From the NCBI GenBank assembly GCA_964366725.1, contig CAYIUL010000016.1, positions 1 to 11,116 on the forward strand: DNA of 11,116 nucleotides, in the 5' to 3' direction. Below the pieces are notes generated by a model that worked only from the letters and a program-made list of their open reading frames with translations, had not been told where the DNA came from and searched no databases. A program made the position numbers and the translations under genes. Positions 1 through 7,301 of this stretch are shown here, piece after piece. The stretch comes from JACPAB01 sp964366725 (lineage in GTDB: Bacteria; Patescibacteriota; Minisyncoccia; 2-02-FULL-40-12; GWA2-44-9). Position 1 is the stretch's first letter. Every line of letters begins with the position of its first letter.

Positions 1-3
1 AAA

Positions 4-1080
4 ATGCGCATAGCATTCGTACATGAGTATCTCAATCAGTTCGGTGGAGCCGAGAGGATGCTTCAGGTTTTGTGCGCGTTGTATCCAGAGGCGCCCATTT
101 ACACGTTGATCTACGATTACAATGCAACAGGAGGGGTGTTTGATGACAAGGTCATTCACACCTCGTTTTTGCAGAAAATGCCTTTGGCAAAGAAACACCA
201 TCGGGCATTCCCGCTGTTGATGCCTTTGGCTATGGAGCAGTTCGATTTTTCCGAATACGATACGGTGATTTCCGTGTCCGCCTCTTTTGCCAAGGGTGTT
301 CTGACCAAGCCGGGCACCAGGCATATCTGCTATTGTTTAACACCCCCTAGATTTCTTTGGGACGACAGTCAGAAGTTTGTCGAAGAATTCGGATATTCCC
401 GTCTGTTTAAAAAGTTCCTGCCCCCGTTCATCACTTATTTGAGGATGTGGGACCAGGAAGCGTCAAAAAGGGTTGATGACTTTTGGGCCATATCCGATTT
501 TATCAGAGAGAGGATCGGCAAGTATTACCGCCGGCCGGCTTCGGTCATTTATCCGCCGGTAAATGTCAGTAAGTTTCGCGTATCCGAAAATGAAGGCGAA
601 TATTTCTTTATGGCCGGCCGCCTGGTGTCTTATAAAAGATTCGACCTGGCGATCAGGGTGTTCAATCGCCTTGGCTTGCCGCTGAAGATCGTGGGCGTAG
701 GCCCCGAATCGGGTAAACTAAAAAAGATTGCCGGCAGGAACATAGAATTTCTGGGTCTGGTTTCGGACGAGCGTCTCGCCGAACTATACGCCTGCTCAAA
801 AGCCCTCGTATTTCCCCAGGAAGAGGATTTTGGCATCGTCCCCTTGGAGTCGATGGCTTCGGGCAAGCCGGTTATCGCGTACGGCGCCGGCGGAGCTTTA
901 GAGACGGTGGTGGAAGGGAAGACGGGGATATTCTTCGACCAACTTACCGAAAAGTCGTTGGTAGATGCGATCGAGAGATTTAAAAAGATGAGTTTCGATC
1001 CGAAAGATTGCCGCACCCAAGCCGAAAAATTCGATATAGAAGTTTTCAAGAACAATATACTTGAAAATATTAAGGCTTAA
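4..1080 (+). CDS. GT4-family glycosyltransferase (first of pair)
   Basis: This is a predicted cytoplasmic or membrane-peripheral glycosyltransferase of the GT-B fold, GT4 (group 1) family. Such enzymes move a sugar from a nucleotide-sugar donor onto a glycan or lipid acceptor. The 358-residue length is normal for the family. The N-terminus begins MRIAFVHEYLNQFGGAER, a typical GT4 acceptor-domain start with the glycine loop, so the ATG at 4 is probably the true start even though only three bases precede it. The C-terminal Rossmann domain begins near residue 200 (FFMAGRLVSYKRFD). It carries the E-x7-E donor-binding signature, E274 and E282, inside QEEDFGIVPLE, followed by SGKPVIAYGAGG. A second GT4 gene follows after 11 nt, which indicates an operon for a surface polysaccharide or glycoconjugate. 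Donor and acceptor cannot be told from sequence. No Shine-Dalgarno site can be judged because the window starts here. Confidence 0.9.
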   Translation: MRIAFVHEYLNQFGGAERMLQVLCALYPEAPIYTLIYDYNATGGVFDDKVIHTSFLQKMPLAKKHHRAFPLLMPLAMEQFDFSEYDTVISVSASFAKGVLTKPGTRHICYCLTPPRFLWDDSQKFVEEFGYSRLFKKFLPPFITYLRMWDQEASKRVDDFWAISDFIRERIGKYYRRPASVIYPPVNVSKFRVSENEGEYFFMAGRLVSYKRFDLAIRVFNRLGLPLKIVGVGPESGKLKKIAGRNIEFLGLVSDERLAELYACSKALVFPQEEDFGIVPLESMASGKPVIAYGAGGALETVVEGKTGIFFDQLTEKSLVDAIERFKKMSFDPKDCRTQAEKFDIEVFKNNILENIKA

Positions 1081-1091
1081 TTCGTAATACC

Positions 1092-2237
1092 ATGAGAGTA
1101 GGCATCGACATAAGAGTTCTGGGCTCTTCGTACAAGAGCGGAGTGGAGGAATATACCGAAAACCTCCTGGCTCACATGCTTCCGGAAAATCCGGACATCC
1201 AATTCAAGCTGTTCTACGCCGGAAAGCCAGAATTGTTAAAAGAATACTCCTGGATCGGTCTGGAAAATGTAGAGATCGTTCGGAGCCGCTTTTCCAACAG
1301 GTTAATCTTTTTATCTTCGCTGTTGTTCAACTACCCGAAACTTGACGATCTCGTCGGGGGGGTAGAATCTTTTTTCTCCCCGCACTTTCTTATCGCTCCG
1401 CTGAATTCCTATTGCAGGAGAGTAATGACTTTCCATGACCTCTCATATTTGAGATTCAAGGAGTTCTTTTCTTTACGGCGGGATCTATGGCATCGTTTTC
1501 AAATACATTCATTCGGTAAAAAAAACTTGCCGGACAAGATCATTGCCGTATCGGAATCAACCCGCAACGACTTGATAGAGAAATACGGGATAGAACCCTG
1601 GAGAATAGAAAAAATTTATTCCGGAATTCCCGAATCCGTTAAGAGGCCGGTTCAAGGGGATCTGGAAGAATTCAGAAAAAGACACGGCCTTCCGAAAGAA
1701 TTTATTTTATTTCTCGGCAAGCTTGAGCCGAGAAAAAATATCCCGGCGCTGATCAAAGCGTTCGACCACCTAAAAGACACAAGCGGTCTTTCCGATCTGC
1801 ATTTGGTTATCGTCGGAGCGAAGGGCTGGTTATTCAAAGATATTTTCAGAGAAGCCGAAACGGCCTCGCACAAAAATAAAATAATATTCAAAGATTATAT
1901 CAAGGATGAAGACAAGAAATCTTACTACTCTTTGGCATCGGCTTTTGTTTACACGTCTTTTTTTGAAGGATTCGGATTCCCGCCGTTGGAGGCAATGGCA
2001 TGCGGAACACCGGTTATTGTCTCAAACAATTCCTCTCTGCCGGAAGTCGTGGGAGACGCCGGAATACTGGTAGATCCATACAACGCCGTGGACATCTCAA
2101 ACGGGATACGAGCGGTCATCGAAGATATGAACCTTCGAAAATCTCTGGTGGAAAGAGGTTATCAGAGGGTTCAAATGTTTGATTGGAAAAACTGCGCCGA
2201 CTTAACATTGGGAGCTATTTTAGACAGAAAAGTATAA
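1092..2237 (+). CDS. GT4-family glycosyltransferase (second of pair)
   Basis: This is a 381-residue GT-B glycosyltransferase of family GT4, related to the mannosyltransferase-like group often annotated 'glycosyltransferase family 1'. The N-terminus (MRVGIDIRVLGSSYKSGVEEY) is the usual GIDxR start with a glycine-containing acceptor loop. Residues around 148-156 (DKIIAVSESTRNDL) are the typical inter-domain segment. The donor half contains FILFLGKLEPRKNIPALIKA and the E-x7-E motif, E292 and E300, in EGFGFPPLEAM, followed by CGTPVIVSNNSSLPEVVGDAG. All expected donor-site elements are present, so the enzyme looks intact. It starts 11 nt after the first glycosyltransferase with no clear Shine-Dalgarno sequence, so it is likely co-transcribed. 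Inferred role: adding one sugar to the same surface glycan as its neighbour. Specificity is unknown. Confidence 0.9.
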   Translation: MRVGIDIRVLGSSYKSGVEEYTENLLAHMLPENPDIQFKLFYAGKPELLKEYSWIGLENVEIVRSRFSNRLIFLSSLLFNYPKLDDLVGGVESFFSPHFLIAPLNSYCRRVMTFHDLSYLRFKEFFSLRRDLWHRFQIHSFGKKNLPDKIIAVSESTRNDLIEKYGIEPWRIEKIYSGIPESVKRPVQGDLEEFRKRHGLPKEFILFLGKLEPRKNIPALIKAFDHLKDTSGLSDLHLVIVGAKGWLFKDIFREAETASHKNKIIFKDYIKDEDKKSYYSLASAFVYTSFFEGFGFPPLEAMACGTPVIVSNNSSLPEVVGDAGILVDPYNAVDISNGIRAVIEDMNLRKSLVERGYQRVQMFDWKNCADLTLGAILDRKV

Positions 2238-2297
2238 ACTTTTACTAACGTTTAATGGGGTATAGTCCACAAGGGTTGGCAGACATTTTGTAATATA
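2238..2297 (+). promoter_or_regulatory. Candidate promoter region upstream of the DUF4012 gene
   Basis: This is the only gap of any size inside the envelope block. It holds GGTATAGT at 2259-2266, a good -10-like box that recurs upstream of the Cys-rich gene at 10157-10164. No convincing -35 lies 16-18 nt upstream (AACTTT/ACTTTT around 2237-2243 is weak). A second, conflicting candidate is TATAAT at 2294-2299 with TTGGCA at 2276-2281. Its spacer is only 12 nt and it overlaps the first ATG. If the second box is used, translation must begin at the ATG at 2310. Confidence 0.3.
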
Positions 2298-4874
2298 ATG
2301 GTAGGACATATGCCTCGGAGTAAGTATCAGGTTATCGCCGCCTTGTTCGATATCAGACCCGTCAACGAGAACGGGGATATTGATCTAAACAAAGTTTCCG
2401 GCGTGGGATCGTTATTGAACCTCGGCAGGAAGTTGAGAATAGGCAATAAGACGACAAAATTACAAATTCCCCGCCCGCGGAACGGGCAGGCAAAATTCAA
2501 ATCCCAAATAAATTCCCCGCCCGCGGAACGGGCAGGCAAAATTCAAATCCCAAGCGAGCCAGAATATGAAATACAAAATACCGCCTATGGGGAAGCTGAT
2601 CCGGCAGAAGACCTGGAGAGATATCTCAACGAAGAAATGAACCCGACAGTGGAGTTGGCAGCCATTGGCGCCGAAGTGACTGAAAAGAAAGAAGCCAAAC
2701 CCCGGTATAAACCGATATTGCGCAGTAAGGGCCAAGTGACAAGCATTAAAGAAGAAAACGTTGAAGAAAGCTACGAAACGATATTGGCGCAAATTAATCT
2801 AAAAGTGGCATTTGCCGATGACAGAATGCCCATTGGAGAGCCGAAAAAGACAGACATAACAGATTGGTGGGAAGATAAACGGAAGCATCGGGCATCGAGT
2901 GTTAAGTATCCGGTACCGGAAATAAAAAAAGAAAAACCGAAATTAAAGATAAAATTACGAATTCCCAGAAAGATCATCGTGGCCGGCTCCATTCTGATAA
3001 TGGCAGGACTTTTGGTTGAATACGGATTTTCTCTAACCAACGAGATAGTTCATAAGGGTAATTCAGCCGTCTCTAACTTGGAAAGCGCCGGAGAGAACAT
3101 CAAGAAACTCGACTTCACGGCGGCATCGACCAACTTTGCCCGGGCATATTCAGATTTTGCCGAAGCGGGAAACAATCTGAATTTCATGGGAGCGACCCTA
3201 AGTTCTTTAATTGCCGATCTTCCCGGCGGAAGTAAACTGAAATCGGCAAAGAAGCTGGTCGAAGCCGGAAAACTGATGGCTGACGCCGGGCAGGCCATGA
3301 GCCGGGCCATAGAAGAATTGGCCAAAACAAATTTAATTTTATTACCGGCGTCGGATACCGCCAACGCTTCCATCGGCGATATATCCAAAAATTTAAGGCA
3401 GGCCCTTACTCTTTCCCAGAAGAATATAAAAAGGGCCGGGGAATTACTGGAAGACGTGGACGCGGAATCTCTTCCGGAAGACAAGAGAGCAAGTTTTGAG
3501 GAGTTCAACTTGAAATTACCGGAGTTTGAAAAAATGATAACCGATGCGGTTGATTATTCCAAGTTTCTAGGGGACTTTATCGGCACTGCCGGAACAAAGA
3601 AATATCTTCTTTTGTTCCAAAACCCGGCCGAGTTGAGGCCGACGGGAGGTTTCCCCGGAAGTTATGGCATGGTTGTTTTCAAAGACGGGAAGCTCCAGGA
3701 TTTCAAAGTTGACGATGTTTATAATCTGGACGGCCAGCTGAAAGAACTTTACGTGCCTCCGCTTCAGCTGCAGCATATTACTCCGAGTTGGGCCATGAGG
3801 GACGCGAATTGGTTTGCCGACTTTCCGGTCTCGGCCAGGAAGATCTCGGAGTTTTACAAAAAGGAATCCGGCGAGGACGTGGACGGGGTGATAACCTTCA
3901 GTCCCCAAATTGTCTCAAAGATATTGGAGATAACCGGACCGATAAGGATGAACAAATACGGCGTAACTTTGAATTCCGAAAATTTCTCCCAAGCCATCCA
4001 GGAGGAAATCGAGTATAAAGCCGACAGGAACCAGCCCAAGAAGATACTTGTTGATCTGGCGCCGTTGGTGTTGGAAAAAATATACTCGGCCGACTCGGAC
4101 AGGTGGATGGAGATATTCAATATTCTGGTGTCGAGCGTGGATGGAAAAGATATTCTGATGTATTTCCGCGACCTTAAACTGCAGGATTTTTCCGTTACCA
4201 AAGGTTTTTCTGGACAGGTCAATCAAACCAGAGACGACTACCTTATGGTCACTCTCGCCAACGTGAAGGGTTCCAAGACTGATTCCGTCATCGACTCCGA
4301 ACTGAAAACCGATACAATATTCGAAGGCGACGATGTCCGTCACAGGATAGTTATCACCAGAACACACAACGGCGGGGGAACTAAATTCGGTTTTTTTAAC
4401 AAACAAAACCCCACATATGTCAGGGTGCTTGTTCCGGACGACGCTCAATTTCTCGGAATTTCCGGAAATTCAAAACCCAATTTCCAACCGCTTCTTGATT
4501 ATTCCGAGACGGACTTCAAGCGCGACGAGGATCTGGTCAGGTTCGAAGAAAGGAGCAACTACGACAGTCAAAACGGGGTAACGGTATTTGAAGAAGCCGG
4601 AAAAAGAGGATACGGATTTTGGATGATATTAAATCCAGGAGAGACAAAGGCGGTAGAGCTGGAGTACCGGGTTCCGGGCAAAGCGGCCGGAAAAGAACAC
4701 GAATTCTATATACAAAGACAGCCAGGATTGGAATTCAAAAAGTTCACTCTCAACCTTATCCCCGGCGCCTCGGAGATAGACCAGTCATCCGTGGAGTTGA
4801 AGAAAGGCGACGGAAAATATACATTTACAGGAAAGCTCGACAGGGATATGCCGGTTAAAATCATATTTAAGTAA
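2298..4874 (+). CDS. DUF4012-domain membrane-anchored surface protein
   Basis: This is a large (858-residue) protein with a DUF4012 domain, a family of unknown biochemical function that often sits beside glycosyltransferase and polysaccharide genes. Residues 1-224 are a charged, low-complexity cytoplasmic-type tail. One hydrophobic segment (about residues 225-245, KIIVAGSILIMAGLLVEYGF) follows a Lys/Arg-rich stretch, so the rest should face outwards. Residues about 250-410 are helical (repeated Asn/Ala/Glu heptad-like segments). The DUF4012 core starts near residue 433 with LLLFQNPAELRPTGGFPGSY (LRPTGGF at 446-452), and a beta-rich C-terminus ends the chain. The first ATG (2298) has no Shine-Dalgarno site. 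The ATG at 2310 (MPRSK) is an equally plausible start, with AGGA only 3 nt upstream. The tail carries two copies of a 44-bp palindromic repeat (residues 56-86). Context suggests a role in assembling or anchoring surface glycans; this is inference. Confidence 0.88.
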   Translation: MVGHMPRSKYQVIAALFDIRPVNENGDIDLNKVSGVGSLLNLGRKLRIGNKTTKLQIPRPRNGQAKFKSQINSPPAERAGKIQIPSEPEYEIQNTAYGEADPAEDLERYLNEEMNPTVELAAIGAEVTEKKEAKPRYKPILRSKGQVTSIKEENVEESYETILAQINLKVAFADDRMPIGEPKKTDITDWWEDKRKHRASSVKYPVPEIKKEKPKLKIKLRIPRKIIVAGSILIMAGLLVEYGFSLTNEIVHKGNSAVSNLESAGENIKKLDFTAASTNFARAYSDFAEAGNNLNFMGATLSSLIADLPGGSKLKSAKKLVEAGKLMADAGQAMSRAIEELAKTNLILLPASDTANASIGDISKNLRQALTLSQKNIKRAGELLEDVDAESLPEDKRASFEEFNLKLPEFEKMITDAVDYSKFLGDFIGTAGTKKYLLLFQNPAELRPTGGFPGSYGMVVFKDGKLQDFKVDDVYNLDGQLKELYVPPLQLQHITPSWAMRDANWFADFPVSARKISEFYKKESGEDVDGVITFSPQIVSKILEITGPIRMNKYGVTLNSENFSQAIQEEIEYKADRNQPKKILVDLAPLVLEKIYSADSDRWMEIFNILVSSVDGKDILMYFRDLKLQDFSVTKGFSGQVNQTRDDYLMVTLANVKGSKTDSVIDSELKTDTIFEGDDVRHRIVITRTHNGGGTKFGFFNKQNPTYVRVLVPDDAQFLGISGNSKPNFQPLLDYSETDFKRDEDLVRFEERSNYDSQNGVTVFEEAGKRGYGFWMILNPGETKAVELEYRVPGKAAGKEHEFYIQRQPGLEFKKFTLNLIPGASEIDQSSVELKKGDGKYTFTGKLDRDMPVKIIFK
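2464..2553 (+). repeat. Two 44-bp perfect direct repeats with internal hairpin, inside the DUF4012 gene
   Basis: Copies lie at 2464-2507 and 2510-2553 and are identical, with a 46-bp period. Each contains the inverted repeat GCCCG-CGGAA-CGGGC (5-bp stem, 5-nt loop, extendable past one mismatch) and an AT-rich tail AAAATTCAAATCCCAA. The period is not a multiple of three, so copy 1 is translated as IPRPRNGQAKFKSQ and copy 2 as NSPPAERAGKIQIPS, both without stops. I recall similar CGGAA-loop palindromes scattered in Parcubacteria genomes; that is memory, not a search. The repeats sit in the low-complexity cytoplasmic tail, where extra residues are likely tolerated. Confidence 0.9.
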
Positions 4875-6392
4875 TTGAGTTGGATAAGCCGACAATCCAA
4901 GACACTTCTGGGGGCGAGCGCGTTGCTGGCCTTTTTTAATTTGGCCTCACGCTTGATGGGTCTGGTCAGAGACAGGGTGTTGGCCTCGCGTTTCGGCGCC
5001 TCGGATATTCTTGATGTCTACTATATTTCTTTCCAGATACCGGACCTGATATTCAATTTGCTCGCGATAGGGGCGATTTCTACCGCATTCATACCGTTGT
5101 TCATAGAATATGAAACAAAGATGGGCAAAGAAGACGCCTGGAAGCTGGCAAGCAACTTTTTGAATTTGCTTTTAGTGATACTGTTTGCCGGTGTTGCCGT
5201 ATTGTTTATCCTAACGCCCTGGCTTATGGGTATTGTCGCTCCCGGATTTGATGAGGGGAAAAGCTACATGGCAATCCTTTTTACAAGAGTAATGCTTGCC
5301 AGCCCTTTGGTGTTCGCGGTTAGCATCGTAGCCGGTTCGGTTCTGCAGGCCTCAAACCGTTTTCTGGCTTTTGCCTTAGCGCCTTTGGCCTACAATCTCG
5401 GAATCATAGTCGGAGCCGTCTTTCTTGAGCCGATGTTCGGCCCGTTGGGTTTGGCCGAGGGCGTCGTTCTAGGGGCGCTGCTTCACTTGGCGGTTCAGCT
5501 CCCTGCTTTGTTTAAGGCCGGATTCCGCTGGGTTAAGATTTTCGATTACAAAGAAACGGGGACAAGAAGGATATTAAAATTAATACTGCCCAGGTCGTTC
5601 GGCCTTGCGGCGGCACAGGTGAATTGGATGATATTGAACGCGCTTGCGACTACTTTGGGTATCGGCACCGTTTCCGCTCTTAACTTCGCTTTGAACCTCC
5701 AATACGTTCCGATCGCTTTGGTCGGAATATCGGCGGCGGTCGCGTTGTTCCCGACAATGTCCCGGGAAGCCATGTCGGACGGCAAGGCCTTTTCCGCGAG
5801 GATATCCAGAACTCTCAACAATATCTTGACATTGACCGTGCCCATGTCTTTCCTGTTCTTTTATTTAAGGGAGGATGTGGTCAGGATACTGCTCGGTTCC
5901 GGACTGTTCGGTCCCAAAGACGTGGGTTTGACCGCTGACATTTTGGGATTCTTTATTATCGGAGTGTCTGCCCAAAGCATTATTCCCATTCTGGCCAGGT
6001 CTTTTTATGCCATGCAAAACACGAGAATTCCGGTTTTGGCCGGCATCATATCTGTCGGGGCTGGCATATTTTTGGCTTTCCGGCTTATCGGCGGATGGGG
6101 AGTGCTGGCTCTTCCTTTGTCTTACGCTTCCATGGGAATACTTAACTGTTTGATACTTCTGGTGTTCCTAAAAAGAAGAATGGCCGGATTTTCTTTGTCC
6201 CGTCTGGCCGTTAATTTTTCGAAGATCGTCTACGCATCCGTGATCATGGTCCTGATCTTGACCTTCGTCGATGTATTTGTTGATTTTGGCGTCGATCTGG
6301 CCGGCAGTTTGCTCCAAGTCGCGATTTTTTCTTTATTTGGACTTTTGACTTTTTGGATTTTTTCCCGCTTGCTAAAAGTGGAGTTTAAATGA
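4875..6392 (+). CDS. murJ: Lipid II flippase MurJ (MviN family)
   Basis: MurJ is an integral-membrane flippase of the MOP superfamily that moves the peptidoglycan precursor lipid II across the cytoplasmic membrane. The 505-residue protein is hydrophobic throughout, consistent with about 14 membrane spans. Its N-terminal region has the family pattern NLASRLMGLVRDRVLASRFG, with the arginines expected to line the central cavity, then DVYYISFQIPDLIFNLLAIGAISTAFIPLF. Later family-typical pieces include VALFPTMSREA and the conserved inner-helix FYAMQNTRIPV. The start is a TTG at 4875 immediately after the TAA of the DUF4012 gene. No in-frame ATG precedes the conserved region and no Shine-Dalgarno site is visible, so translational coupling to the upstream gene is likely. 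The gene ends with TGA at 6390-6392. Position after two glycosyltransferases and DUF4012 completes an envelope-biogenesis block. Confidence 0.93.
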   Translation: MSWISRQSKTLLGASALLAFFNLASRLMGLVRDRVLASRFGASDILDVYYISFQIPDLIFNLLAIGAISTAFIPLFIEYETKMGKEDAWKLASNFLNLLLVILFAGVAVLFILTPWLMGIVAPGFDEGKSYMAILFTRVMLASPLVFAVSIVAGSVLQASNRFLAFALAPLAYNLGIIVGAVFLEPMFGPLGLAEGVVLGALLHLAVQLPALFKAGFRWVKIFDYKETGTRRILKLILPRSFGLAAAQVNWMILNALATTLGIGTVSALNFALNLQYVPIALVGISAAVALFPTMSREAMSDGKAFSARISRTLNNILTLTVPMSFLFFYLREDVVRILLGSGLFGPKDVGLTADILGFFIIGVSAQSIIPILARSFYAMQNTRIPVLAGIISVGAGIFLAFRLIGGWGVLALPLSYASMGILNCLILLVFLKRRMAGFSLSRLAVNFSKIVYASVIMVLILTFVDVFVDFGVDLAGSLLQVAIFSLFGLLTFWIFSRLLKVEFK

Positions 6393-6429
6393 CCTCAAAT
6401 TCCCAAAAGACAAGTATTACAAAATTAAC

Positions 6430-6458
6430 TTGTTTATTGTTGCACAAAATGCTATCGT
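6430..6458 (+). promoter_or_regulatory. Candidate extended -10 promoter of the endonuclease-like gene
   Basis: TTGTTT at 6430-6435 and TATCGT at 6453-6458 are separated by 17 nt. A TGC immediately before the hexamer (6450-6452) gives an extended -10. The expected start of transcription, about 7 nt after the box, falls on or next to the ATG at 6465, so the mRNA would be leaderless. This agrees with the absence of a Shine-Dalgarno sequence. A weak inverted repeat (6410-6415 with 6428-6433) followed by TTTATTGTT might act as a leaky end for murJ transcription. Confidence 0.35.
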
Positions 6459-6464
6459 TCATTT

Positions 6465-7301
6465 ATGCCAAACAATCGCATAGATATAGATTCTCAACAC
6501 CTTAAAAACCTTTATTTAAATAAAGGTCTAAGTACCTATAAAATTAGCAAGATCATAAATTGTAGTGCCAGCACTGTCACAAATCGTTTGATTGAATTTC
6601 AAATCCCCATAAAGAATGCGGCCTTAGCAAGGATGAAGTATAAGAAACTTGATTTTGACGGCAATGATGCAGAGAGGGCATACATGATCGGGTTTAGAAT
6701 AGGTGATTTAAATGTATATCGCGTAAGTGAAAATTCCGAAACTATTGTGGTTCGTTGTCATACCACACAGATAGAACAGGTAGGCGTTATGAAAAATCTG
6801 TTCTCTAAATTTGGCAGGGTTGATGATTCAGTAAGGCCGAATGGCCACTATTATATGAACTGTTTTTTAAATAATTCATTCAAATTCTTACTCCCTAAAG
6901 ACAAGAGCTCCTGGGCTTGGATTAAAGAACCTGCAACCCGCCTTGCTTTTATTGCAGGATACACTGATGCGGAGGGCAATTTCATCATTAATCAAGGCCG
7001 AGCTCGTTTTAAGATAGATTCATATGACAAAGACGTGCTTGATACTATTGCTCAATGGCTTGATGACGCTGACATCTCATATAAAATGAGATTAATTTTT
7101 AAAAAGGGCGATAAACAGAAAATATATGGTAAGACGGGCATTTATCATGGCGATCTTTGGAGATTGAATATAAATTATGCCGATTCATTAAAGAGGTTTA
7201 CTTTACTTACTATGCCTTATCTCAAACACGCCAGAAGGGTCAGTCATGCCAAAACTTGTTTAAATAATATTCAGACAAGAAAACAAAATGGATATATCTA
7301 A
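6465..7301 (+). CDS. Stand-alone HTH plus LAGLIDADG homing-endonuclease-like protein
   Basis: This 278-residue protein resembles free-standing LAGLIDADG endonucleases. Residues about 10-48 form a helix-turn-helix (LSTYKISKIINCSASTVTNRL), probably a DNA-binding module. Residues 72-83 (AYMIGFRIGDLN) are a degenerate first LAGLIDADG helix with acidic D81. Residues 160-171 (LAFIAGYTDAEG) are a good second one with E170. Both expected metal-binding acids are therefore present and the protein may be active. The C-terminus (YLKHARRVSHAK) is basic. The gene is visibly more AT-rich than murJ and lepA on either side, and its 3' end overlaps the lepA start by 14 nt (7288-7301). It is not inside a coding gene and no intron or intein junction is visible. 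This suggests a selfish gene inserted between two housekeeping genes; an alternative is a domesticated regulator using the same fold. Confidence 0.82.
   Translation: MPNNRIDIDSQHLKNLYLNKGLSTYKISKIINCSASTVTNRLIEFQIPIKNAALARMKYKKLDFDGNDAERAYMIGFRIGDLNVYRVSENSETIVVRCHTTQIEQVGVMKNLFSKFGRVDDSVRPNGHYYMNCFLNNSFKFLLPKDKSSWAWIKEPATRLAFIAGYTDAEGNFIINQGRARFKIDSYDKDVLDTIAQWLDDADISYKMRLIFKKGDKQKIYGKTGIYHGDLWRLNINYADSLKRFTLLTMPYLKHARRVSHAKTCLNNIQTRKQNGYI

Noticed and set aside
630..1055. 141-codon leftward open frame inside the first glycosyltransferase
   Set aside because: It is an antisense shadow of a well-supported gene; the predicted protein has no recognisable features.
3915..4448. 177-codon leftward open frame inside the DUF4012 gene
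   Set aside because: It is an antisense shadow of the DUF4012 frame, which carries recognisable motifs on the + strand.
6389..6508. Short rightward ORF starting at the ATG overlapping the murJ stop (ATGA)
   Set aside because: It gives a roughly 39-residue peptide without features that runs into the better-supported endonuclease gene in another frame; coincidence is likelier.
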